Source: Solidesulfovibrio magneticus RS-1
GTDB taxonomy: Bacteria; Desulfobacterota; Desulfovibrionia; Desulfovibrionales; Desulfovibrionaceae
Assembly (NCBI RefSeq): GCF_000010665.1
Contig: NC_012796.1
Coordinates: 2,943,501 to 3,007,500, forward strand
Reading direction: 5' to 3'
DNA length: 64,000 nucleotides
Of this stretch, positions 35,625-43,348 are shown in pieces (positions within the stretch are counted from its first letter, which is position 1; every line of letters starts with the position of its first letter). The translations under genes and the position numbers were made by a program. Under the pieces are notes generated by a model. The model was not told where the DNA came from, ran no database searches, and worked only from the letters and a program-made list of their open reading frames with translations.

Positions 35625-36614
35625 ATGGCCCAGACCAACATTCTCCTGGAAGCCGGCACCAACGAGCTGGAGATCGTGGAGTTTTTCATCGACGAGCCCA
35701 CGGCCTCCTCGTTTACTGCCGACGCTCCCGAAACGTCGGGCCACTACCGGGGCTATTACGGCGTCAACGTGGCCAAGGTGCTGGAGATCATCCGGCTGCC
35801 CAAGGTCACGGCCATGCCCGAGGTGTCCCACCCAAGCGTCATGGGCGCGTTCAATCTGCGAAACCACATCATCCCCCTGGTGGACCTCAGCATCTGGCTC
35901 GACAAGCAGCGCCAGGACACGGCCTCGCCCAAGGTCATTGTCACCGAATTCAACAACGTCACGTCCTCGTTTCTGGTCTCCGGCGTCACCCGCATCCACC
36001 GCATGAGTTGGGAGTCGGTGGAGCCGCCCAACCGCTACGTTTCCAAGATGAGCGGCGATTCCATCACCGGCGTGGTCAAGCTGGAAGACCGCATCGTTTT
36101 TCTTCTGGATCTGGAAAAAATCGTGGCCGACCTCAACCCGAGCCTGGGGCTACGCCTGGACATGAGCATCGAATGGAACTCGTCCAGCCGCTATCGGGCC
36201 CTGGTCGCCGACGACTCGGTGCTGGTGCGCGAGATGTTAAAAGACCTGCTCAACAAGGCCGGCTTCGACGTTACGGCCGTGCAGAACGGCCGCGAGGCCT
36301 GGGAACTCCTCAGTCAGATCAAGGAGAAGTCCGAGGCCGAACACCAGCCCCTTTCCAACTTTGTCCACTGCATGGTGGCCGACATCGAGATGCCGGCCAT
36401 GGACGGCCACAACCTCACCAAGCGCATCAAGGACGATCCGGTCCTGCGCGAGTTGCCGGTGATCCTGTTCTCCTCGCTTATTACCGACAAGCTGCGTCAC
36501 AAGGGAGAGGCCGTGGGGGCCGACGACCAGATTTCCAAGCCCGACGTCAGCCAGCTGGCCATGCGGGCCAAGGCGCTCATTGAGCGCAAGCTCGGTCAGA
36601 AAACCGCCGCCTGA
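35625..36614 (+). CDS. cheV: CheV-type chemotaxis coupling protein
   Basis: A 329-residue protein. An N-terminal CheW-like domain (residues about 15-165, with YGVNVAKVLEIIRLP and GAFNLRNHIIPLVDLSIWL) links receptors to CheA. A C-terminal receiver domain (about 190-325) has the acidic pocket VADDSVLVREML, phosphoacceptor in MVADIEMPAMDG and conserved Lys in ISKPDV. GCGGAG precedes the ATG. It may work with the CZB receptor at 18139, but no other che gene is in the window. Confidence 0.9.
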   Translation: MAQTNILLEAGTNELEIVEFFIDEPTASSFTADAPETSGHYRGYYGVNVAKVLEIIRLPKVTAMPEVSHPSVMGAFNLRNHIIPLVDLSIWLDKQRQDTASPKVIVTEFNNVTSSFLVSGVTRIHRMSWESVEPPNRYVSKMSGDSITGVVKLEDRIVFLLDLEKIVADLNPSLGLRLDMSIEWNSSSRYRALVADDSVLVREMLKDLLNKAGFDVTAVQNGREAWELLSQIKEKSEAEHQPLSNFVHCMVADIEMPAMDGHNLTKRIKDDPVLRELPVILFSSLITDKLRHKGEAVGADDQISKPDVSQLAMRAKALIERKLGQKTAA

Positions 36615-36682
36615 GGCCGCCTTGGCCTCCTGGCCGGCCACGTCCGTGCACTTTTTTACGACGCGCGACGTGTTGCTGCCCC

Positions 36683-38314
36683 ATGCCCCGTAACCGCCTG
36701 TCCTTCCCGACGGACACTTCCGGCATCACCCGCTTCGGGCGGCCGCCGGCGATGTCCGGGCCATGGTTCGGCCCCGGTCCTTCCATGGCCGCCGGGACGG
36801 ATCAGGCGGTTTCCATGCTGTGCGATCCCTGCCGCGACCTGTTCGCCGCCGAACAGGCCGTCTCCCCCTATCTCGTGGACTGGTCCCAGGCCTTCGCCGA
36901 TCTTGACCCGACCCAGGCCGCGCCCGTGGCCCTGGTGTTCAAACGCTCGCCCTTCCCGGACGTGGTGGAACGCTGGCTGCTGCCGGACCTGGGCACCCCG
37001 CGCGCCCGCCGGATCGCCGAACTGCACCTCTCGGCCAGACTCAACAACGTGCTGTCTCTCGCCGGAGCCCACGGCGTCGAAATTCTCTCCAGGAACCGCC
37101 ACGATGCCGGATTGCTGGACGCCGTACGCCACAATCTCTTCACCCGGCTTGACGATTTTTCCAACATGTCCCTGTATTTCCTCCATGGACTTGTGCAGTC
37201 GGCCTTTGGCCGCGACCTGTCCATCGACGCGTGCCAGACCGATGGTTCCCTGCCCGAAGCCCGAGAACACGGCGGCGCGACAGGCGGGTCAAAGCCCGGG
37301 CAGGCACGGCCGGGGCTGGCGCTGGCCGTCAACATCGGCCAACACCTGACGAGCTGGGGACTTATTCGCCTCACCCAGGACGGCGGCTGCGCCGTGGAGC
37401 GCCTGTTTCGCCGGGAAACTTGCCACGACTTGACGCGCTGCTGTCTCACGGCGGAAATAGCCGACATCCTGGCCACCATGCGGTCCGATCTGGGCCAGGC
37501 GGCCGACGACGTCGAGGCTGTGGGGGTAAGCCTGGCCGCCACGGTCATGGACGGTCGGCCGCTGCCGGTGGCCCAATTCGGACTGTTCGCCGCCTGCTCC
37601 CCATGGGAGCTCGAGCGCACGGCCACAGCCATCCCCGATGCGGCCTCCCGGGCTTTTCCGGGCCGGCCGGCGGTCCTGGTCAACGACGGCCGTGCCCAGG
37701 CCCTTTTTGCCTTTCACTTTGCCGACGGCAAGGCGGCGGCGGGCGACGGCCATCTGCTGACCCTGCGCCTGGGGGCCTGCCCCTGCGTCCACTGCCTGGA
37801 CGGCGACGGGAACAGCCCGCCAGGATTTGACGAATACGGCTGGCTGGCCATCCGGGCCGTTCCCTCACGGCCGGGCGGGCCGCTGTTCTCCACCCCGCGC
37901 CACCCGCTCTCCCATTACGGCCTGGCCGCCGCCGCCCATGAACTCGGGCTTTTGACTCGCTATGGCCTGGGCATCGAGGACGCCATCCCCTTTTTCCACA
38001 GCCGGCTTACAGGCGACGACCCCGAGGCCGCCCGGGAAGCCGCCGGCATCTATCGAATCCTCGGCGCGCACCTGGCCATGCTGGCCGCCGAAATCCACGC
38101 CCACCGCCCCCTTGGCGCGATCATGGTCATGGGTTCCCAGGCCAACCGTCTGGACGGGCCGGCGTTTGCCGCCTTAAGCGACGGCTACGCCGCCTTTGCC
38201 GCCGGCCGGCCCCTGGTCCCGGCCACGGTCGGGCGCATCCTCGTCGAGGAAGCCTCGGCCGAGGCCGGACTCGTGGGGGCGGCCTTTGCCGCCCTGTCCG
38301 CCGCCCCGGCCTAG
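36683..38314 (+). CDS. unknown protein, possible ASKHA/ROK-like ATPase fold
   Basis: Up to 543 residues; the true start is uncertain because none of the first four ATGs has a good ribosome site. I do not recognise the family. The middle segment LALAVNIGQHLTSWGLIRL and later VLVNDGRAQALFAF...GHLLTLRLGACPCVHC resemble the phosphate and adenosine regions of ROK/ASKHA sugar-kinase-like proteins, but canonical DxGxT is missing. It has no signal peptide or membrane helix. It follows cheV by 68 bases. Confidence 0.5.
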   Translation: MPRNRLSFPTDTSGITRFGRPPAMSGPWFGPGPSMAAGTDQAVSMLCDPCRDLFAAEQAVSPYLVDWSQAFADLDPTQAAPVALVFKRSPFPDVVERWLLPDLGTPRARRIAELHLSARLNNVLSLAGAHGVEILSRNRHDAGLLDAVRHNLFTRLDDFSNMSLYFLHGLVQSAFGRDLSIDACQTDGSLPEAREHGGATGGSKPGQARPGLALAVNIGQHLTSWGLIRLTQDGGCAVERLFRRETCHDLTRCCLTAEIADILATMRSDLGQAADDVEAVGVSLAATVMDGRPLPVAQFGLFAACSPWELERTATAIPDAASRAFPGRPAVLVNDGRAQALFAFHFADGKAAAGDGHLLTLRLGACPCVHCLDGDGNSPPGFDEYGWLAIRAVPSRPGGPLFSTPRHPLSHYGLAAAAHELGLLTRYGLGIEDAIPFFHSRLTGDDPEAAREAAGIYRILGAHLAMLAAEIHAHRPLGAIMVMGSQANRLDGPAFAALSDGYAAFAAGRPLVPATVGRILVEEASAEAGLVGAAFAALSAAPA

Positions 38315-38384
38315 CCCGTTCGCCCCAAGCGGCCATTGACCGTCGAAAAGCCGGCCAACCGGCCCGTTTGAGGCCCCGCGCCTT

Positions 38385-38412
38385 TTGACACTCCCGGCCC
38401 TTTGTGCTTAAT
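38385..38412 (+). promoter_or_regulatory. sigma70 promoter of the TPR gene
   Basis: Perfect TTGACA (38385-38390), 16-base spacer, CTTAAT (38407-38412), about 45 bases before the ATG at 38458. Confidence 0.5.
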
Positions 38413-38457
38413 TGACCTCCTTTTCGCGAAACTCGTACGCGCTTTGGAGGCGTTTCC

Positions 38458-39123
38458 ATGACTGATTCTCCCGCTTCGCAACACGGCTCGGCCAAACCGT
38501 CCGACATTCCCGCCGCGCTGCGCCTGCCTGTCCAGTACTGGCGGCATTCCCTGGCCGCCGCCGCCATCGTCCTCGTGGCCGCCGGCGGCTACGCGCTGTT
38601 TGGCGTCTATCAAAAGGGCCAGGTCGAAAAGGCCGAGGCCGCCCTGGGCGAAATCATCACCACCAAGGCCGGCGCGGACCGTGTCGCCGCCCTGGAAACC
38701 CTGGCCAAGTCCGCTCCTGAGGGAGCCAAGGCCGGCATCTACCTCGAACTGGCCAAGACCGCCCAGGGCCTGGGCGATTTTACCAAGGCCGCCAGCGCCT
38801 TCGAGGCCGTGGCCAAATCCGCCCCGTCCGGCATGAAGACCATCGCCGGCCTCGGTGAAGCCGCCGCCCTGTCGCGCGCCGGCCAGGACGCCAAGGCCGT
38901 GGACGTGCTGGAATCCCTGGCCGCCAAGGCCCCCAAGATCTTTGCCATGACCATCGACCGCCAGCTCGCCGTCACGGCCGAGGCCGCCGGCCAGTGGCAA
39001 AAAGCCCTGGCCGCCTATGAGCGCATGAAGGCCGACGGCAACGTGCAAAACGCCAGCTTCATCGACGCCCGCATCGCCGACCTCAAGGGCAAGACCGCCG
39101 GCGCGGCCAAGACCAACGGATAG
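38458..39123 (+). CDS. membrane-anchored TPR protein (YfgM-like)
   Basis: A 221-residue protein with a cytosolic N terminus of about 28 residues, one transmembrane helix (about 31-50, SLAAAAIVLVAAGGYALFGV) and then Ala-rich TPR-like helical repeats (EGAKAGIYLELAKTAQGLGDFTKAA...). Topology matches YfgM, an ancillary factor of SecYEG and periplasmic chaperones. TTTGGAGG precedes the ATG. A hairpin lies between it and iorA. Confidence 0.75.
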   Translation: MTDSPASQHGSAKPSDIPAALRLPVQYWRHSLAAAAIVLVAAGGYALFGVYQKGQVEKAEAALGEIITTKAGADRVAALETLAKSAPEGAKAGIYLELAKTAQGLGDFTKAASAFEAVAKSAPSGMKTIAGLGEAAALSRAGQDAKAVDVLESLAAKAPKIFAMTIDRQLAVTAEAAGQWQKALAAYERMKADGNVQNASFIDARIADLKGKTAGAAKTNG

Positions 39124-39173
39124 TCCGAACGCGGCCGATCACGGCCGCGACCGTAACGCTTTGCCTCTCCCCC

Positions 39174-39211
39174 AAAAAAGGGAGCGCGGACGCCGACGGC
39201 GGCGTCCCTTT
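39174..39211 (+). terminator. terminator between the TPR gene and iorA
   Basis: Core stem GGACGCCG / CGGCGTCC (39188-39207), extended by AAAAAAGGG and CCCTTT flanks, sitting just before the iorA ribosome site. Could terminate the TPR transcript or attenuate iorA. Confidence 0.5.
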
Positions 39212-39231
39212 CATGTGTGGAGGATTGACGC

Positions 39232-41073
39232 GTGGGCAAGGAACTTCTCAAGACCGAGGGCGGCGACACCCTGCTGCTGCTCGGCAACGAAGCCATCGTC
39301 CGGGGAACCCTGGAAGGCGGCGTGCGCTTTGTGACCTGCTACCCGGGCACGCCTTCGTCCGAGGCGCCGGACACCTTTTTCCGCTTGAGCCAGGGCGCGC
39401 CCTATTACTTCGAATACTCCGTCAACGAGAAAGTGGCCCTGGAAGTGGCCGGCGGCGCGACCCTGGCCGGTTTGCCGAGCCTGTGCACCATGAAGCACGT
39501 CGGCGTCAACGTGGCCGCCGATCCGCTCATGACCCTGGCCTACGTCTCGGCCCCGGGCGGGCTGGTGCTGCTGTCCGCCGACGATCCGGGCTGCCATTCC
39601 TCGCAAAACGAGCAGGACAACCGCATTTACGCCCGCCTGGGCGGCCTGCCCTGCTTCGAGCCGGCCACGGCCCAGGAATGCAAGGACATGGCCCGCGACG
39701 CCATGCTCCTTTCGCGCAAGCTTGAAACGCCGGTGCTCCTGCGCACCACCACCCGGGTCAACCACGTGCGCGGCCCGGTGGTCACCGGCGACCTGCCGGC
39801 CACGCCTTATGAAAAGCCCTTTGTCAAGGATCCGGCCAAGTACGTGCCCCTGCCGGCCTCGGCCCGGGTCATGCACAAACGCCTGCGGGCCATCCTCGAC
39901 GGCCTGGTCGCCGAGGCCGACGCCTCGCCCTACAACGTCGAATCCGGCGCTGGGGAACTGGGTTTCATCAGCTCGGGCGTTTCGCGCAACTATCTCTCCG
40001 ACGTCCTGGAAGAAGAAGGGCTTGTCGGCAAGGTGCGCCTGCTCGAACTCGGCATGACCTACCCCTTGCCGGAAAACCGCATCGCCGCATTCCTGGCCGC
40101 CTGCAAAAAGGTGCTCATCGTCGAGGAACTCGAACCGGTGCTCGAAAACGAGATCCGAGCCCTGGCCCAAACGCGCGGCATCGAGGTCGAAATCCTCGGT
40201 AAAAGCGAACACCTGCCCCGCCTGGGCGAGTTCTCCACGGCCAACGTCCGCCAGGCCGTGCGTGCCTTCGTCGGGCAGCCCGCCGCCGTGGTCGATGCGC
40301 TCACCGTGCCGGGCGACCTGCCCCGGCGTCCGCCCAACCTCTGCGCCGGCTGCCCCCACCGGGCCGCCTACTACGCCGTGCGCGAGGTTTACGGTGACAC
40401 CGCCGTCTATTCCTCGGACATCGGCTGCTACACCCTGGGCTTTTTGCCGCCTTTCCGGGCCGCCGACTTCCTGTTGTGCATGGGTTCGTCCATCTCCACC
40501 GGGGCCGGATTCGCCCGGGCCTCGGGCAAGCCGGTGGTGGCCTTTATCGGCGACTCGACCTTCTTCCACTCCGGCATCACCGGGCTCATCGACGCCGTGG
40601 CCTACAAGCACGACGTGCTCATCGTCATCCTTGACAACCGGACCACGGCCATGACCGGCCATCAGCCCAACCCGGGCGTGGACACCACCATCTTCGGCGA
40701 AAACCCCAACCCTGTGGACCTCATGGCCCTGATCCGGGCCTGCGGCGTGGAGCCGGTCAAGGTCAATCCCCTCAACCACAAGGCGACCCTGGCCGCCCTG
40801 ACCGAGCTGTCCAAGCAGACCGGCCCGCGCGTGCTGGTGGCCGAATACCCCTGCCCCATCCATGCCCGGCGCGTGGGACAGGCCAAAAAGACCCTGCCCG
40901 CCCGGGTGGCCGGCGATCCCGCCGCCTGCCTGACCGTGCGCGACAATCTGGCCTGCCCGGCCTTTGCCATGGTGGACGGCCAGTTTACCATCAACGCCGA
41001 ACAGTGCGACGGCTGCATGTTCTGCGTCCAGCTCTCACCGGACCTCAAGCCCGGCAAGAAGGAGGCGAAATGA
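39232..41073 (+). CDS. iorA: indolepyruvate:ferredoxin oxidoreductase, alpha subunit
   Basis: A 613-residue catalytic subunit that oxidatively decarboxylates aryl pyruvates from aromatic amino acids to acyl-CoA, reducing ferredoxin. The N-terminal domain starts LLLLGNEAIVRGTLEGGVRFVTCYPGTPSSE. The TPP-binding region is NLCAGCPHRAAYYAV...GIGDSTFFHSG-like (FIGDSTFFHS). The GTG start has GGAGGATTG upstream. The C-terminal ferredoxin domain is reduced: only C575 (CP) and C592/C595/C598 remain of the usual eight cluster cysteines. Overlaps iorB by ATGA. Confidence 0.93.
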   Translation: MGKELLKTEGGDTLLLLGNEAIVRGTLEGGVRFVTCYPGTPSSEAPDTFFRLSQGAPYYFEYSVNEKVALEVAGGATLAGLPSLCTMKHVGVNVAADPLMTLAYVSAPGGLVLLSADDPGCHSSQNEQDNRIYARLGGLPCFEPATAQECKDMARDAMLLSRKLETPVLLRTTTRVNHVRGPVVTGDLPATPYEKPFVKDPAKYVPLPASARVMHKRLRAILDGLVAEADASPYNVESGAGELGFISSGVSRNYLSDVLEEEGLVGKVRLLELGMTYPLPENRIAAFLAACKKVLIVEELEPVLENEIRALAQTRGIEVEILGKSEHLPRLGEFSTANVRQAVRAFVGQPAAVVDALTVPGDLPRRPPNLCAGCPHRAAYYAVREVYGDTAVYSSDIGCYTLGFLPPFRAADFLLCMGSSISTGAGFARASGKPVVAFIGDSTFFHSGITGLIDAVAYKHDVLIVILDNRTTAMTGHQPNPGVDTTIFGENPNPVDLMALIRACGVEPVKVNPLNHKATLAALTELSKQTGPRVLVAEYPCPIHARRVGQAKKTLPARVAGDPAACLTVRDNLACPAFAMVDGQFTINAEQCDGCMFCVQLSPDLKPGKKEAK

Positions 41074-41672
41074 CCCGCGCCCGCATCTTTTTCACCGGCG
41101 TCGGCGGCCAGGGAACCTTGACCGCCACCACCCTTCTTGCCCGCACCGCCCTGGACGCCGGCTTGCCCGTCACCTCGGGCGAGATCCACGGCATGGCCCA
41201 GCGCGGCGGCGTAGTCGAGTCCACCCTGCTTGTGGGCGGCTACAAAAGCGCCATCATCGCCCCGGGCGAGGCTGACGTGATCCTGGGCTTCGAACTGTTG
41301 GAAACCCTGCGCGCCCTGCCGATGCTTAAACGCGGCGGCTTTGTCGTCGGCAACAGCGAAGCCCTCCAGCCCGTGGGCGTGTGCCTGGGCCGGGAGTGCT
41401 ATCCGCCCCTTGAGGCCGTGCTGGAAACCGCCAAGGGCTTTGCCGCCCAGGTGGTGCTGGTCCCCTGCATCAGCCTGGCCGAACAGGCCGGCACGGCCAA
41501 GGCCGCCAACACCGTGCTTTTAGGCGCGGCGGCGGCCTGCGGCGCGCTGCCGTTTAGCGTGGCCGATCTCACCCGCTCCATTGAGAAGTACCTGAAACCC
41601 AAGCTGGTGGACGTGAACCTCAAGGCTTTGGCCCTGGGGGCCGAGGCCGCCAAGGCGGGCCAGGCGGCGTGA
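41070..41672 (+). CDS. iorB: indolepyruvate:ferredoxin oxidoreductase, beta subunit
   Basis: A 200-residue subunit of the pyruvate/ketoisovalerate-oxidoreductase gamma-type fold: FFTGVGGQGTLTATTLLARTAL at the N terminus and SGEIHGMAQRGGVVESTLLVG are the family signatures. Pairs with IorA. AAGGAGG lies inside the end of iorA, and the genes overlap by 4 bases. The 3' end overlaps the regulator gene by GTGA, so three genes are translated in series. Confidence 0.93.
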   Translation: MTRARIFFTGVGGQGTLTATTLLARTALDAGLPVTSGEIHGMAQRGGVVESTLLVGGYKSAIIAPGEADVILGFELLETLRALPMLKRGGFVVGNSEALQPVGVCLGRECYPPLEAVLETAKGFAAQVVLVPCISLAEQAGTAKAANTVLLGAAAACGALPFSVADLTRSIEKYLKPKLVDVNLKALALGAEAAKAGQAA

Positions 41673-43270
41673 TCGATTCCTTGACGTCTTTCGACGGGGC
41701 TGGACCGGCGTTTTACGGCGCGCTGTCGCGCATCGTGGCGCTGACCGGCCCCGGCCGGGCGGTGCGGCGCGGCCTGGAAAACGCCCTGGCCGTGCTGGTC
41801 GAGGCCCTGGGCTATCGCCGGGCCTGCCTGGAGCTCCACGATCTGCCCCAGCCGGGGGCGCGCATCGTGCTGTCCCACGGCCGCCAGCAGGGCCTGGACC
41901 ATCTCTACGGCCCGGCCCCCATCACCATGGGCCAGGTCATCGGCTCGCGCCGCTCGCTCATCCTCCAGGACGTCAAGGACCATCCCGACTTCATCGGCCG
42001 GCCGCCCGAGGAGCTCTCCAACCTGTCCCACATCTGCGTGCCCGTCACCGTGCCCATGCCCGACGGCCATGTGGAAGGCTTTGCCCCTGTCGGCCCGTCC
42101 GACGTCATCGGGGCGCTCAGCGTCGATCTGCCCAAGGCCCCCATGGTCTTTTTGGAGGCACACCGCGAATTTCTGGCCGTGGTCGGCGGCATCCTCGGCA
42201 ACGCCGCCCTGCGCTTGCGCGACGAGCTCGACCTGTCCCGGCGTTCCGTGGCCGCCGCTGTCCAGCCCGTCGGCATCGCCGCCGAGGACCCCGCGCCCGA
42301 GGCGGCTCCGGCCCAGCCCGTGGCCGTGTCCAAGAGCATTCGCCTGGTCCTGCGCCAGATTTCCCAGGCCGCCGATTCCGGCGATCCGGTGTTCCTGCGC
42401 GGCGAGGAAGGCACGGGCAAGGAATGCCTGGCCCGCTGGCTCCACAGCCAGGGCAACCGCCGCCACCGGCCGTTTCTGCGCCTGGGCTGCGGCGAAATGC
42501 CGCCCGAGGCGGTCATGGAAACGCTTTTTGGCGTCCAAAAGGGCGAGCGTTCCAAGTCCACCCGCTCCAAGCGCGGGCTTTTCGAGCTGGCCCAGGGCGG
42601 CGTGGTCTTTCTCGACGACATCGAGGAACTGTCCCTGGAGGCCCAGTCCCGGGTGCTCCAGGTCATCCAGGAAGGGGCCGTGGCCCGCATCGGCAGCGAC
42701 ACGCCGGTGGCCGTGGACGCCCGGGTGCTGGCCGCCAGCACCGCCTCCCTGGAAGACGCCATGGCCCAGGGCGACTTCCTCGAAGACCTCTTCTACGGCC
42801 TGGGCGTGTTTCCGCTCTACGTGCCGCCGCTGCGCGACCGCATGGGCGACATCCTGCCCCTGGCCGAACATTTCCTGGAAGACTTTTCCCAGCGCACCGG
42901 CAAGAGCGTGCGCCGCATCTCCACGCCGGCCATTGATCTCTTAAGCCAGTACCACTGGCCGGGAAACGTCCGCGAACTGGCCAACTGCATGGAGCGCGCC
43001 GCCACTCTTTGCGACGAAGCCGTGGTGCGCACCTACCATCTGCCCCCCACCTTGCAGACCGGCGAATCTTCCGGCACCGAACCCTCGCTGTCCTTTGGCG
43101 AGGCCGTGGCCAAGTTCGAGCAGGAACTGCTTGTCGAAGCCCTCAAGAAGGCGCGCGGCAACATGTACCAGGCTGCCCGGGACCTGCGCGAAAGCTACCG
43201 CGTGGTCAACTACAAGGTCAAAAAATACGCCATCGATCCCAAACGCTTCACTCCGGGACGACGCGGCTGA
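41669..43270 (+). CDS. bEBP-like (GAF-AAA-HTH) regulator lacking the GAFTGA loop
   Basis: A 533-residue relative of NifA. GAF-like sensor about residues 20-185; AAA+ domain about 220-450 with Walker A GEEGTGKE (245-252) and Walker B FLDDIEEL (314-321); Fis-type HTH at about 495-525 (MYQAARDLRESYRVVNYKVKK). Where GAFTGA should be, the sequence reads KGERSKSTRSKRG (about 291-303), so contact with sigma54 is unlikely. TyrR is a known GAFTGA-less relative controlling aromatic amino-acid genes with sigma70. GTG start inside iorB (GTGA overlap) suggests it controls the ior genes. Confidence 0.82.
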   Translation: MIDSLTSFDGAGPAFYGALSRIVALTGPGRAVRRGLENALAVLVEALGYRRACLELHDLPQPGARIVLSHGRQQGLDHLYGPAPITMGQVIGSRRSLILQDVKDHPDFIGRPPEELSNLSHICVPVTVPMPDGHVEGFAPVGPSDVIGALSVDLPKAPMVFLEAHREFLAVVGGILGNAALRLRDELDLSRRSVAAAVQPVGIAAEDPAPEAAPAQPVAVSKSIRLVLRQISQAADSGDPVFLRGEEGTGKECLARWLHSQGNRRHRPFLRLGCGEMPPEAVMETLFGVQKGERSKSTRSKRGLFELAQGGVVFLDDIEELSLEAQSRVLQVIQEGAVARIGSDTPVAVDARVLAASTASLEDAMAQGDFLEDLFYGLGVFPLYVPPLRDRMGDILPLAEHFLEDFSQRTGKSVRRISTPAIDLLSQYHWPGNVRELANCMERAATLCDEAVVRTYHLPPTLQTGESSGTEPSLSFGEAVAKFEQELLVEALKKARGNMYQAARDLRESYRVVNYKVKKYAIDPKRFTPGRRG

Positions 43271-43348
43271 CAGAACACAAAAACGGTTTACCCACTCCCG
43301 GCAAACGCGTAGAAACTGACGTCACTTCACCGCCCCACAGGAGGGTTC

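Noticed and set aside
39232-41073. possible frameshift at the 3' end of iorA explaining the missing ferredoxin cysteines
   Set aside because: The frame ends in an ATGA overlap with iorB with a ribosome site placed correctly, and the remaining cysteines form a coherent single-cluster set.
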